DNA of 64,000 nucleotides from JADLHS01 sp020848635 (GCA_037044975.1 JBAOIL010000038.1:186001-250000); one strand, 5' to 3'; positions 29,128-37,611 are shown, counted from the stretch's first letter. Notes: a model not told the origin generated them from the letters alone. Made by a program: numbers and translations.

Positions 29128-30146
29128 GCGGTTACGGCCTCCTCGGTGGCAATCCGGATCAGCCCGGACTGCTCCCGTCGCAGGGCGATCACTGTGCCGC
29201 GTACGCGATAGGCCGTTGGATCGCCCGCCGGACTGACCATCTCGACCTCGACGGCGGTGCCGGCCACAAAACCAAGATCGAGCAGGCGGCGGCGTTCCGC
29301 TCCCCGGCACGCGGGGGAAAGCCCGAGCACCTTGGCGCGCTGGCCCGTTCGCAGGCCGGAGAGAAACTCCTCTTCGGCGAGATCTTCGGTTTTATATTCG
29401 GGCAGCAGCGTGACGGTGAGGTTGTTGGCCAGCACCGGCGCGAGCACATGCTCGTTGCCGTCGGCCCAGAACCGGATGCGCTGCGCTGACTTCTCGATGA
29501 CGAATGCCCGCATGCCGGGCCGCAACCCTTGCGCACAAAGCTGCGCATAGATGGTTTCTGGTTCATCTTCGATATGGGTGATCAGCACCGGTGTGTTGGC
29601 GGGAACCGCTTGCAGCGGCTGGCCCTTTTCAGCCACCAAGTCGCCCGGAGTCTCGGGAATGATGTCCCCATGCGGATCGTACCGGGGATGACCGAGCTGC
29701 GCGGCCAAGGCATCGGCTTCCCGCGGCGTGAGCAGATGCTCCTGGCGCTCGGCCCGCCGATGCCATTCCGCTTCGGACACGCCGGTTTGTTCGGCCAGAT
29801 AACTTTCCCAGAGCCGATGCGCGCGAACAATGTGCAGGGCCATTTCCAGACCCGCCGGCTTCAGGAGCAGGGCTTCGCCTTCATACGACAGCAGGCCATG
29901 GCTCTCCAGTTCCTGCAAGACATCCGCCGCCTGGCCGGTCGAAATTTGCAACGTGCCGGCGATGCTTTCGAGCGTGGGTTGTGTCCCATTTGCCCGGCAT
30001 TTCAAAACGTGTTTCAATACGTCCTCCCGTTGAGAACGCTCCGTCAACTGACGGGCCCGCCGCCACCGCGCGACTACGCCGCAACGTGGCCAGACCAGCG
30101 CGCCACTCACGATCAGGCCAGCCAAGGTGATGCCCCAAAGCTTCAT
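29124..30146 (-). CDS. Membrane-anchored DtxR/MntR-type regulator fused to FeoA domains
   Basis: 340 residues. Residues about 4-22 (WGITLAGLIVSGALVW) form a membrane anchor. A winged helix follows (EDVLKHVLKCRANGTQPTLESIAGTLQIS, about 41-95), then a DtxR-type dimerisation and metal site (HIVRAHRLWESYLAEQTG, EWHRRAERQEHLLT, GHPRYDPHGDIIP). Two FeoA/SH3 domains end the protein (LQAVPANTPVLITHIED...; LRTGQRAKVLGLSPACRGAERRRLLDLGF). It would sense iron or manganese, and the FeoA part would contact FeoB at the membrane. First of the three coupled feo genes. An anchored DNA-binding domain would restrict it to membrane-near promoters; it may instead be a FeoB partner only. Confidence 0.8.
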   Translation of the reverse strand: MKLWGITLAGLIVSGALVWPRCGVVARWRRARQLTERSQREDVLKHVLKCRANGTQPTLESIAGTLQISTGQAADVLQELESHGLLSYEGEALLLKPAGLEMALHIVRAHRLWESYLAEQTGVSEAEWHRRAERQEHLLTPREADALAAQLGHPRYDPHGDIIPETPGDLVAEKGQPLQAVPANTPVLITHIEDEPETIYAQLCAQGLRPGMRAFVIEKSAQRIRFWADGNEHVLAPVLANNLTVTLLPEYKTEDLAEEEFLSGLRTGQRAKVLGLSPACRGAERRRLLDLGFVAGTAVEVEMVSPAGDPTAYRVRGTVIALRREQSGLIRIATEEAVTA

Positions 30147-30222
30147 GGCCGCCGCGCCTCCATCCCCGCGAGGATTGGTTCAAACAGCTTGTGCATTTTG
30201 TAACCACTGAAAAGTACCAGAT

Positions 30223-31135
30223 TCACAGCCGCCAGGACAGACCGATGAACGGGTTGAAATCCGGCGCGGACTTGGTCAGGCCGAAGTTGCAGCCAAAATC
30301 AAGTTGAGTGTCTTCATCCAGCCCGTAGGTAAAGCCGACATCCACCTGGCCTTGCCAATCAGCGCCCCGCTTGGAGGTAATGAGTGCGGCGAACTCGATA
30401 TAGCCGCCAAGATTCCCGACGATGTCATGTGCGAAGGTAATCGTGTTGAAATACTCGGGGTCGTAACTTCCGTCGCCATCGCGAACGAAATCCACTTCGG
30501 TCATCACGCACATGCTCCAACCGCGCGGTAATTCAATCGCGAGTGGCAGGATGACGCCGCCTTCCGACTTGCCATTGCGGAGACTGGATTGAGGAAGCGG
30601 CCATTTCACGAACGGCATGATGGCAAATGAGGTTTGCCCGCCGTCATTGCCCCAGGCATTGAGCTTGAGTCGCGTTTGAAAGTCGCCAAGGCCTGAGGCT
30701 GTATCATTGATGCCTGACTGCCCGGTCTTCAACCTCCACCTTCGCGTAGGGTTCAAACACGAACTGGATGTCCAAATTATTCAACAGGCCCATTTTCACG
30801 TTAAGCGACGTTCCCCAGCCGGTTGTTTGCACATCGCCACCACCAGAACGGTTGCGATCAAACTGCGCGGCGACCAAATCCATCTCCACCTGGAAGTGGC
30901 CGGCGTCTACCGTGTTGGGCGACTCCGTCTGGTCCGGCCGGTCGGTGCTCATTTCGCGCATCTGATCCGGCGGCGTCGGGTTGAAAAGATGATAGCGGGA
31001 TTTGTGGCTGGTCGGATCCGTCCGCGTCTGCCCGAACGCGGGCAACGGGCTTAAACCCAGCATCAGCGCAACGGGCACTCCCTTCCGGAGCGGCCGACCG
31101 CAGAGATGGATGTCATTTAAGCTCACGAGGAGCAC
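30223..31135 (-). CDS. Outer-membrane transporter-like protein (PF13557 type), frame break near 30730
   Basis: About 303 residues in two frames. A signal segment (VALMLGLSPLPAFGQ) is followed by MSTDRPDQTESPNTVDAGHFQVEMDL, the entry motif of the phenol-degradation/metal outer-membrane family, and amphipathic strands (SLNVKMGLLNNLDIQFVFEPYAKVEVE). After one extra base near 30730 the strands continue (GLGDFQTRLKLNAWGN, ...VDVGFTYGLDEDTQLDFGCNFGL) to a C-terminal aromatic end (NPFIGLSWRL), as usual for beta-barrels. Position upstream of feo suggests a role in iron or metal passage through the outer membrane. 77 nt from the DtxR-FeoA gene. Confidence 0.7.
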
Positions 31136-31170
31136 GATAGCGCAGTCTGAGTTTGAAGCAAGAATAAAAA

Positions 31171-31184
31171 TTAGATGCGTCTAA
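31171..31184. promoter_or_regulatory. DtxR-like operator palindrome upstream of the iron operon
   Basis: TTAGA-TGCG-TCTAA, a perfect 5-bp inverted repeat in an A/T-rich context, 36 nt upstream of the outer-membrane gene that heads the feo operon. DtxR/MntR/IdeR boxes are palindromes with TTAG/CTAA ends, so this fits control by the DtxR-FeoA protein encoded in the same operon. It also lies 62 nt before uppP on the other strand. Confidence 0.45.
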
Positions 31185-31245
31185 CTATGGGCCGGTTGGG
31201 ATTTTACCCCTTGCCAACCCGCGCGCTTTTCGTGTCTGGTTTGGG

Positions 31246-32049
31246 ATGCCTGATTGGATTGCAGTGGTCATTTTGGGAATCATCGAAGGAATCACGGAGT
31301 TTTTGCCGGTCTCCTCCACCGGCCATTTGCAACTAGCCGAGCGCTGGCTCAAGCCGCAGAGCGAACTTTTTGACATTGTGGTGCAATGCGGCGCGGTGCT
31401 GGCGGTGCTGGTGGTTTTCCAGAAGCGCCTTGCAGGCATGGCGCGTGCGTGGAACTCGCCGGCCACCCGTGATTACGTCGTCAAATTGTTCGTGGCGTTC
31501 GCCCTCACCGTCGTGGGGGTGCTCGCGGCGGAAAAACTGGGCGTGAAAGTCCGCAAGGAGGATGTGGCGGAAAACGCCTGGGCCGTACGCGTCGCGCTGG
31601 CTACTTTGGTCGGTGGCATCCTGTTCCTCGTCGTGGAGGCCTGGTTGCGGAACAAATCCGGCCGCAACGAAATCTCCTGGGCCGCCGCCATCGCGGTGGG
31701 CGTTGCGCAAATCATCGCAGCCGTGTATTCCGGCAGTTCGCGCTCCGGCACGACGATTCTATTTGCGCTGATGCTCGGGATTGCCCGCCCGGCCGCGACG
31801 GAATTCTCCTTTCTGCTCGGCGTGCCGACCTTGCTGGCGGCCGGCGGCTACAAACTAATCAAGGCGTGGAAGCACGGTGAACTGGCCGGGGAAAACTGGG
31901 GGTTGGTGCTGCTCGCCACCGGTGTCGCCGCGGTGATGGCCTTCATCGCGGTGAAATGGCTCCTGCGCTATATTCAGAGCCACACCTTCGTCGCGTTCGG
32001 CTGGTACCGGATTGCGCTGGGCGCGGTAATTCTCCTGTTGCTCCTTTAA
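31246..32049 (+). CDS. uppP: Undecaprenyl-diphosphatase
   Basis: 267 residues, normal for BacA/UppP. It removes a phosphate from undecaprenyl pyrophosphate so the lipid carrier can be reused in peptidoglycan synthesis; inner membrane. Signature 1 is EGITEFLPVSSTGHL (residues 14-28) and signature 2 is YSGSSRSGTTILFALMLG (about 162-180), with about eight membrane helices ending in AFGWYRIALGAVILLLLL. Divergent from the iron operon. Confidence 0.95.
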   Translation: MPDWIAVVILGIIEGITEFLPVSSTGHLQLAERWLKPQSELFDIVVQCGAVLAVLVVFQKRLAGMARAWNSPATRDYVVKLFVAFALTVVGVLAAEKLGVKVRKEDVAENAWAVRVALATLVGGILFLVVEAWLRNKSGRNEISWAAAIAVGVAQIIAAVYSGSSRSGTTILFALMLGIARPAATEFSFLLGVPTLLAAGGYKLIKAWKHGELAGENWGLVLLATGVAAVMAFIAVKWLLRYIQSHTFVAFGWYRIALGAVILLLLL

Positions 32050-32060
32050 TCGTTGTTGAA

Positions 32061-32630
32061 TTACGGCAGCGGAATTAGAATCTTCTGCCCGACCTTGAGT
32101 TTCTTGGGATCAATTCCGTCATTGGCCTTCAGGATCAACTCCGTAGTAATCTTCGCGTTCATTTCCTTGCTGTAGGCTGCGGCGATAGTGGACAGCGTAT
32201 CGCCCGGAGCAATCGTGTGTTCCACAGCCTTCTCGGGTAAATCCACTTGCGAACTGCCGGCATTCGCTCTGGGTGGCGGCGGCGTTACCTTCACCGGCGT
32301 CTTGGCAATCTTCTCAATCGCCTTGAGGATCACTTCGCGATCGGTCTTGCGGTTGGTCTCGATCTCCTGGACCTGCTTGGCCAACCCCCGCAAATCCTCC
32401 TGGCTCGCATAGCTGGTTTTTGGCTGGTTTTGCTGCTGTTCGCGCAAGGTCTGCACCTCCCGCGCGAGCAACTCGATCTGTCGCTTCTGGTTTGCCTTGT
32501 CTTCGATCAAGTCCTGCACATAGCCGTTCAATTGCTTGACGCGTTCTTCCAAGGCCGTGACGTCCTGTGCGCGAAGTGGAAAAGCCGCGGTGACCACAAA
32601 AAGGGTCAGAAAAATAATGATCCGTTTCAT
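32061..32630 (-). CDS. LysM-domain secreted protein with coiled coil
   Basis: 189 residues. A signal peptide (MKRIIIFLTLFVVTAAFPLRA) is followed by a long coiled coil (about 22-115, EERVKQLNGYVQDLIEDK to IETNRKTDREVILKAIEKI), a proline-rich hinge and one C-terminal LysM domain (EHTIAPGDTLSTIAAAYS...LILKANDGIDPKKLKVGQKILIPLP), which binds peptidoglycan. The start is at 32630. It is probably a periplasmic wall-binding protein. It ends 11 nt from the convergent uppP gene; a functional link is possible but unproven. Confidence 0.85.
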   Translation of the reverse strand: MKRIIIFLTLFVVTAAFPLRAQDVTALEERVKQLNGYVQDLIEDKANQKRQIELLAREVQTLREQQQNQPKTSYASQEDLRGLAKQVQEIETNRKTDREVILKAIEKIAKTPVKVTPPPPRANAGSSQVDLPEKAVEHTIAPGDTLSTIAAAYSKEMNAKITTELILKANDGIDPKKLKVGQKILIPLP

Positions 32631-32838
32631 GCCGGGACGATAGAAAGCCCGCCCCGTGCGCGCAAGCCAAGGAATGAACGGGGGAAAGCCTGAATCGGCG
32701 GCCACGTTGCAGTTCTTAATCTTAATTGTTCTCGAAATCTTAAGCGTGCCATCCAGATTCCAGCGGTGAGCGGCTCGGAAAAGAATAAGAGCCGGCTCAA
32801 GATCACGAGAAGACCGAATCCCATCTGACTGCCCACTG

Positions 32839-34029
32839 TCACCGGGCGCCATCCACGATCTGGCAGACGATCGGCTGCAACTTCACGCCCGTCTGCTTTT
32901 CGTATCCGGTCGCCATGTGCGCGATGAACGGCTCCGCCTGATGATGGAGGACGAGATTGAGCGTCGCTCCGCCGAAACCCCCACCCGTGAGCCGCGCCCC
33001 CAGGCAGCCGGGATGTTGCCGCGCCAATGCCACGAGTTGATCGAGTTCGGCGGTGCTGTTCTTGAGAAAATCCCGCGAGCTTTCGTGGCTTTGAAAGAGA
33101 TACTGGCCGAACTGCGCCAGATCGTCCGTCCGCAAGGCCCGCTCGGCGGCCACCACCCGCGCGATCTCGCTGACGACATGGTGCGCGCAGGCGAACTCGC
33201 GTTCCGTAAGTGCGGCCTTCGCGGCCGGCAATTGTTTCAGCTCCACCGTGCGCAGGAATTTCGCCCCGAGCTTGCGCGCGGCGGACGCGCAATTATTCCG
33301 CAGTTCCTTGTATTCGCCACCCACGAGCGCGTGTTGCACGCCGCTATGGCAGACCACGAGCGCCACGCCGGACAGCGGGGACTGATCCACCGTCAACGAC
33401 TGGCAATCTATGCTCATCACGTTCCACGCCCGCCCGAACAGTGATGACACCTGATCCAAAATGCCGCACGGCACGCCAACGAATTCGTTCTCCGCGGCGC
33501 GACACAGCTTGGCGTAGTGCATCCGCTCCGCGAGTGTGAGCGGCGGTAGCCCGCCGCGTTCGTTCGCTTTGGGGGGCAGGCCCGTGCCGGTGTCGGTGAG
33601 GGTGAAGGGATGCAGTCGGCGAATCGTCAGCGCCGTCGCGATTTCCAGCGCGGCGGAGCTGCTCATGCCCGCGCCCAGCGGCAGCGTGCTGTGGATGGCC
33701 GCGTTGAACCCGCCGAAATGCACGCCGCGCTGGCGCAGTTGCGCCAGCACCCCTTTCACATAATCCGCCCAGCGGGCCGCCGGGTTCGATTGGAGGTCGC
33801 TGACGGAAAAACTCTCCGTTCCCGGAAACGCGGCGGAAAGCAACTCCACCCGGCCATCCAGGCGCGGCGAGGAAGCGATGGAAATATATTTGTCCACCGC
33901 CACGGACATGACGAGGCCGTGGTTGTAATCGGTGTGATTGCCGAGTACTTCGAGCCGACCCGGCGCCGCCACGACGTGCGTAGGCGTGTGGTTGAAGTGT
34001 TTTTTGAAGAGCGTTTGAACGTCTTGCAT
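32839..34029 (-). CDS. galK: Galactokinase, with a repeat-derived insertion
   Basis: 396 residues. It phosphorylates galactose with ATP (Leloir pathway, cytoplasm). GHMP motifs: APGRLEVLGNHTDYNHG (about residues 20-36), PLGAGMSSSAALEIA (about 122-136, ATP loop) and GARLTGGGFGGATLNLV (about 347). Compared with typical family sequence there is an extra stretch of about 20 residues (LTDTGTGLPPKANERGGLPP, about 150-170). It is encoded by palindromic DNA (GGCGGTAGCCCGCCG at 33541) and lies before LTLAERMHYAKLC, so it looks like a small repeat inserted in frame. The start at 34029 (MQDVQTLFKKHF) matches the family; the frame extends into repeat DNA. Confidence 0.9.
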   Translation of the reverse strand: MQDVQTLFKKHFNHTPTHVVAAPGRLEVLGNHTDYNHGLVMSVAVDKYISIASSPRLDGRVELLSAAFPGTESFSVSDLQSNPAARWADYVKGVLAQLRQRGVHFGGFNAAIHSTLPLGAGMSSSAALEIATALTIRRLHPFTLTDTGTGLPPKANERGGLPPLTLAERMHYAKLCRAAENEFVGVPCGILDQVSSLFGRAWNVMSIDCQSLTVDQSPLSGVALVVCHSGVQHALVGGEYKELRNNCASAARKLGAKFLRTVELKQLPAAKAALTEREFACAHHVVSEIARVVAAERALRTDDLAQFGQYLFQSHESSRDFLKNSTAELDQLVALARQHPGCLGARLTGGGFGGATLNLVLHHQAEPFIAHMATGYEKQTGVKLQPIVCQIVDGAR

Positions 34030-34042
34030 GGGTTTGCCGTTG

Positions 34043-34102
34043 GGCGTTCCGCCTTCAGGTGGTCTGGGTTCTTGGCTACGAGTCGCCTGCAGGTGGAACG
34101 CC
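34043..34102. repeat. REP-like inverted repeat GGCGTTCC...GGAACGCC
   Basis: GGCGTTCC-GCCTTCAGG on the left pairs with CCTGCAGGT-GGAACGCC on the right, about 25 nt apart, just upstream of galK. When read in frame it gives RPPEGGTPN-like peptides, which recur in Verrucomicrobia coding sequence. Confidence 0.55.
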
Positions 34103-34106
34103 AAGC

Positions 34107-34382
34107 TCAAAGCCGGTCGAACCGCTGGGCGAGCGCAAAATCCTTCGCCGTCAACCCGCCGGCGTCGTGGGTCGTCAGCGCGAGCGTGACCTTGTTCCAG
34201 CGAATATCAATGTCGGGATGATGCCCGGCTTTCTCCGCGAGCCGGGCCACCGCGTTGACGAATCGGATCGCGGCCGGAAAATCCTTGAACGCAACGGTGC
34301 GGGTAATGGTGCCGCCGGTTCGTTTCCAATCCGGCACGGCGACGAGGGCGGACTTGATTTGGACGGCGGTGAGTTTGGCCAT
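34107..34382 (-). CDS. phhB: Pterin-4a-carbinolamine dehydratase-like protein
   Basis: 91 residues. The core motif GHHPDIDIRWNKVTLALTTHDAGGLTAKDFALA (residues about 54-86) carries the two histidines of the active site (HHP) and the second conserved stretch THDAGGLT. The start at 34382 (MAKLTAVQIK) fits the family. It dehydrates 4a-hydroxytetrahydropterin in aromatic hydroxylase recycling; in bacteria lacking phenylalanine hydroxylase the role is uncertain. It lies 14 nt from the GYF gene at 34397. Confidence 0.9.
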   Translation of the reverse strand: MAKLTAVQIKSALVAVPDWKRTGGTITRTVAFKDFPAAIRFVNAVARLAEKAGHHPDIDIRWNKVTLALTTHDAGGLTAKDFALAQRFDRL

Positions 34383-34396
34383 GGGGAATTCGAGAA

Positions 34397-34855
34397 CTAA
34401 AACCACTCCTTGCGGCCGTCCACGTAAATCCGAACGAATTCCGCGTCCGACTTCGTCAGGTAAATGATGCCTTCGATGAGGCCGATGACGTGCATCACGA
34501 TGCCACCCACGCCGCAGGTCAGGAGCGTCACCAGCAGCATGAGGATGCCTGTGCCCGTGTAACCAAGGATGAATTTGTGGACGCCCAGGGAACCGAGCAA
34601 AATGCCGCAGACGCCGGCGGCAATTTTGTTCGACGCGCTCGCGGAAACACCCGCCAGCGGTGGCGCCATGAGCGGAGGGACAGGCTTGAGGTCAGCGGCA
34701 AATTCCGCAAATGTGCTCACCGGCTTCCACTCTGCCGCCCCATCGGGTTGGATCAATGTTTGGGCGTTAGCCCGGTTTTGCTGGAGCCAGGTTCGTAATT
34801 GTTCCGCGCTGACCGGGCCGTATTGCTGGCCGTCGCTGCCTATGATTTTATACAT
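34397..34855 (-). CDS. GYF_2 plus TM2-domain membrane protein
   Basis: 152 residues. The N-terminal GYF_2 domain (MYKIIGSDGQQYGPVSAEQLRTWL, ANAQTLIQPDGAAEWKPV) is followed by a linker and a TM2 domain (KIAAGVCGILLGSLGVHKFILGYTGTGILMLL, GIVMHVIGLIEGIIYLT), giving two membrane helices joined by a short turn. The GYF domain faces the cytoplasm and is expected to bind proline-rich peptides, by analogy. One of three GYF proteins in 3 kb, all starting MYKIIG. Function unknown. Confidence 0.8.
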   Translation of the reverse strand: MYKIIGSDGQQYGPVSAEQLRTWLQQNRANAQTLIQPDGAAEWKPVSTFAEFAADLKPVPPLMAPPLAGVSASASNKIAAGVCGILLGSLGVHKFILGYTGTGILMLLVTLLTCGVGGIVMHVIGLIEGIIYLTKSDAEFVRIYVDGRKEWF

Positions 34856-34912
34856 GACTCACCTCAAAAGTTGACCGGCACGCAGGCATTTTCCGTCGCT
34901 GCCGGTAAAATG

Positions 34913-35323
34913 CTAGCCTGAAGTTGGCCCCTGCGGGATCAGCGGCGGCGGCATTGCGGCGAAAACGGCGGGCGCATTGCGGCGCGCTTCGCGAATCAGG
35001 CTGATGCTGGTCACGAGCGACCAGCCCCACGCCGCAAGGAAAAGCCCGGCTACCGGCCTGCGCTAGCCAGGTGACGGGGGGCAATGGCGCATTCCCGGTG
35101 ATCAGACCATCGGATCCTGCCGCAGCAACGCCACGAACCAAACCACGATGAATCCAAATCCGGCCAACGCTAAAATAAGCTGACCAACACCCGCCACCAA
35201 CCGCCGGGCCATTATTGTCCCGAGTCCAGGCGTGGCCAAGAGATTGAGGAGGACGGCGTTGCGGGCGGCGGCGGAGCTAAGGGGCTTGCGGTTGCGGGGG
35301 TGAGAAGATGGTTTCATAGGCAT
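34913..35323 (-). CDS. Small membrane protein, two compensating frame breaks
   Basis: About 136 residues after correction. The start (MKPSSHPRNRK) leads to LLNLLATPGLGTIMARRLVAGVGQLILALAGFGFIVVWFVALLRQDPMV, then a frame change near 35105 to LITGNAPLPPVTWLAQAG and another near 35050 to LFLAAWGWSLVTSISLIREARRNAPAVFAA. Two or three membrane helices are seen. I recognise the pattern NLLATPGLG...GVGQLILAL as a common uncharacterised verrucomicrobial protein often near GYF genes. The start overlaps the upstream GYF gene by about 40 nt. Total length is a multiple of three, so two single-base errors cancelling out are plausible. Confidence 0.55.
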
Positions 35324-36239
35324 ACATCATGGCCGCAAAACCGAGGGGCATGGAGAAAAGCAAGCCGACGCAACACAACAGCAATCCTGCAAGGTTCATG
35401 ACTCCAACGAGGAGGATAAGGCCGAAGAGTTGCCACCAGTGTTTGCGAACCATCTTCCAACTCGTCTGCATGGCCGGCCAAAACTCCATTCGCTTGTCCA
35501 CAATCAGCGGCAGGGTGAACATCCAGTTCACGGTAATGTAAATCATTGGCAGCAAGCAAACCAACCCGACGCCGACCGTGGCCAAGATCGCACCAAGGCT
35601 GGGTTCCTGGTGATGGGTCAACGATGGCAAGAGGGTTGCCAAGCCCACAATAAGCGCCGGAATAAGGCACAAACCGGTAAGAATGGTCGAAACCACATAA
35701 CCCAAGATGAGTTGGATGAACGCCCGGCGAAATCCTTCAAACACATCCCCGGCGGTGGCTGGTTGCCGGCGGATCGCTTGCAGGGCGACGTAGAAAAGCC
35801 CACCCATCAACGGCGCCGCCACGAAAAGATTCAACAGCGAAAAGATCGCCCCAATGAGCGGAATGGCTCCGAGCAAGCTGAACGCCATCTCAATACCCAG
35901 ATAAATCGCCGTGGCGCCGACCAAGAGGCCCAAGTTTTTCTGCAGCAAATTCCAGCCTTGGCTGATGCACCCGCCGAGGTCCAAATCATAGTCGCCTTCC
36001 AAAATGTCCGGGGTCATTCCGGTGGCCCCGACGGATGCAAACGGTAGTGGCGCGGATGGGGGTTTGGCCCCGAGTGCGTCGGCAAATTCGGGAAAGGCGC
36101 TCACGGGCTGCCAATCAGGCTGGCCTTCCGCTTGGGCCAGCGTCTGCGCGCTCACGCGGCCCTGTTGAATCCACTCGCGCAATTGCTCGGCGGTAACCGG
36201 GCCGTATTCTTTCTTATCCGCTCCGATGATTTTATACAT
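35277..36239 (-). CDS. GYF_2-domain multi-spanning membrane protein
   Basis: 320 residues. The N-terminal GYF_2 domain (MYKIIGADKKEYGPVTAEQLREWIQQGRVSAQTLAQAEG, DWQPVSAFPEFADAL) is followed from about residue 100 by six to seven membrane helices (LGLLVGATAIYLGIEMAF, LIGAIFSLLNLFVAAPLMGGLFY, FIQLILGYVVSTILTGLCLIPALIVGLA, LLPMIYITVNWMFTLPLIV, WQLFGLILLVGVMNLAGLLLCCVGLLFSMP). The membrane part resembles DUF975/glycerophosphodiester-phosphodiesterase-type domains. Function unknown; part of the GYF cluster. Confidence 0.8.
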   Translation of the reverse strand: MYKIIGADKKEYGPVTAEQLREWIQQGRVSAQTLAQAEGQPDWQPVSAFPEFADALGAKPPSAPLPFASVGATGMTPDILEGDYDLDLGGCISQGWNLLQKNLGLLVGATAIYLGIEMAFSLLGAIPLIGAIFSLLNLFVAAPLMGGLFYVALQAIRRQPATAGDVFEGFRRAFIQLILGYVVSTILTGLCLIPALIVGLATLLPSLTHHQEPSLGAILATVGVGLVCLLPMIYITVNWMFTLPLIVDKRMEFWPAMQTSWKMVRKHWWQLFGLILLVGVMNLAGLLLCCVGLLFSMPLGFAAMMYAYETIFSPPQPQAP

Positions 36240-36296
36240 AGTTCAGATTGGTTGACTGCTTGTAGGCGATTTGCGCCGGGCCTGCAAGCCCCGGCT

Positions 36297-36761
36297 TTAC
36301 GGCGACATCCAGGCGAACACCGGGAATGGCAGGTTGCGCAAGACACTGAATGCGACGATGACCGCGAGCGTGGTCCAAATCACCGCTGGTCGGGTGAAGA
36401 TCGCGGTTGGCGGCGGTTGGTGGCGACCGTAAATCAGCCAGCGCATTAAAGCCAAAAATGCGACCGGCAGGGCGGCAATCAGCAGTGGATTGCAGTAAAA
36501 CGCGGCGGCGAACTCGCCATGCGTCAGGTGATGCAAAGCGCGCAAGGCGCCGCAGCCGGGGCAGTTCAGGCCGGTCAACGCATGCAACATGCAGACTGGA
36601 TAAAACCGATGCTCCGTCGGGTTGAAGTAATGGAGGATCAATCCGGCGACGACGAGCCCCAATGCCGCGCTCCAGGGCAGAAGCTCGCGCGGCAAGCGCC
36701 GCGGCGGAAGAACTGGCGGCATCCGGGGAGGGGCATGGGTGGTGGAGCCGTGGGGTTTCAT
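36297..36761 (-). CDS. DUF2752 membrane protein
   Basis: 154 residues. The diagnostic DUF2752 core HALTGLNCPGCGALRALHHLTHGEFAAAFYCNPLLI (about residues 66-100) carries the CPGCG motif; helices flank it (LLPWSAALGLVVAGLILHYF, ALPVAFLALMRWLIY, VIWTTLAVIVAFSVL). The start at 36761 overlaps the stop of the upstream GYF gene by 4 nt, so the two are translationally coupled. Function of DUF2752 is unknown. Confidence 0.85.
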   Translation of the reverse strand: MKPHGSTTHAPPRMPPVLPPRRLPRELLPWSAALGLVVAGLILHYFNPTEHRFYPVCMLHALTGLNCPGCGALRALHHLTHGEFAAAFYCNPLLIAALPVAFLALMRWLIYGRHQPPPTAIFTRPAVIWTTLAVIVAFSVLRNLPFPVFAWMSP

Positions 36762-37360
36762 CGGAAAGCAGCTTTCACTTCCGGCTTCGACAGAACCACG
36801 AGCGCCCAGATGGCGGCCCCGACGTTGACACAACAACAACAAGTGCCGCACGGCAGCAACATCAACACGGCGGCGGTCATGGCGAGTCCGTAGGATCTGA
36901 GGTTCATCATGCGAACCGACCCCCAGAGGCAAATCAGAGCGATCACCAGGCCGGCGGCATTGGCGGGCAGGCTGAACAGAAATGCAAATTGCCGCTGAAG
37001 TTCCATGTTTTGATGCGGCAGGTTCGGCATCGTCATAAGCGCCGTCTGAAAAAACGTCATGACCATTCCCATTAGGCTGGCGAGGATGTCGAGGAGGGAA
37101 AGGACCAGCAGAATGATCGCCGGGCCGCGCACCAATTTGAGCGCGACCGCATCGGCCACTTGGGGGGCCACCGGAAGATTCGCGGGGATTCCGGTGGCCG
37201 GCGTGAATTCCGGCATCGTGCCGAGCGGCATCCAAGCTACGTCGCCCTCGCGCCGCATTTGTGTGTCGGCGTTTACGCGGCCTTCAGTGATCCACTGGCG
37301 TAATTGGTCCGCGCTGACCGGTCCGTATTCCCGGCCGTCCGCTCCGATGATTTTATACAT
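36758..37360 (-). CDS. GYF_2-domain membrane protein upstream of DUF2752
   Basis: 200 residues. The GYF_2 domain (MYKIIGADGREYGPVSADQLRQWITEGRVNADTQMRREGD, about 1-50) is followed by four membrane helices (PAIILLVLSLLDILASLMGMVMTFF, LQRQFAFLFSLPANAAGLVIALICLWGSV, YGLAMTAAVLMLLPCGTCCCCVNVGAAIWALVVL). A run of cysteines (CGTCCCC) is a known trait of such short PVC membrane proteins. Coupled by ATGA to DUF2752. Role unknown; the GYF domain could recruit a proline-rich cytoplasmic partner to the membrane. Confidence 0.8.
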   Translation of the reverse strand: MYKIIGADGREYGPVSADQLRQWITEGRVNADTQMRREGDVAWMPLGTMPEFTPATGIPANLPVAPQVADAVALKLVRGPAIILLVLSLLDILASLMGMVMTFFQTALMTMPNLPHQNMELQRQFAFLFSLPANAAGLVIALICLWGSVRMMNLRSYGLAMTAAVLMLLPCGTCCCCVNVGAAIWALVVLSKPEVKAAFR

Positions 37361-37611
37361 GGCAAAATCCGGCTGGCTGAAGCGTCAGCTTGCGCTCCAT
37401 CCCTATCCCGGACGGCGTGCTTTAGCAAGCGTGGAAGCGCCGTCGCCGCCTGACATTCTCGGCTTGGCCTTGGGCGCGGGCGGTGGCCGCAAAGCTGGTT
37501 GCTTGAACAAGAAACTTGCGCTGCACCGGCCCAACGACTCAAACTTGCCACGCCTTGATCGGTTGGGACGTCTCAACCCCTCGGGGCTTGGATTCAAAAA
37601 CGAACCATTCC

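Noticed and set aside
36297..37235. 312-codon minus-strand frame covering DUF2752 and part of the GYF gene
   Set aside because: Only the last 154 codons are DUF2752; the upstream part is an out-of-frame reading of the GYF gene, which has its own ATG and a 4-nt overlap with DUF2752.
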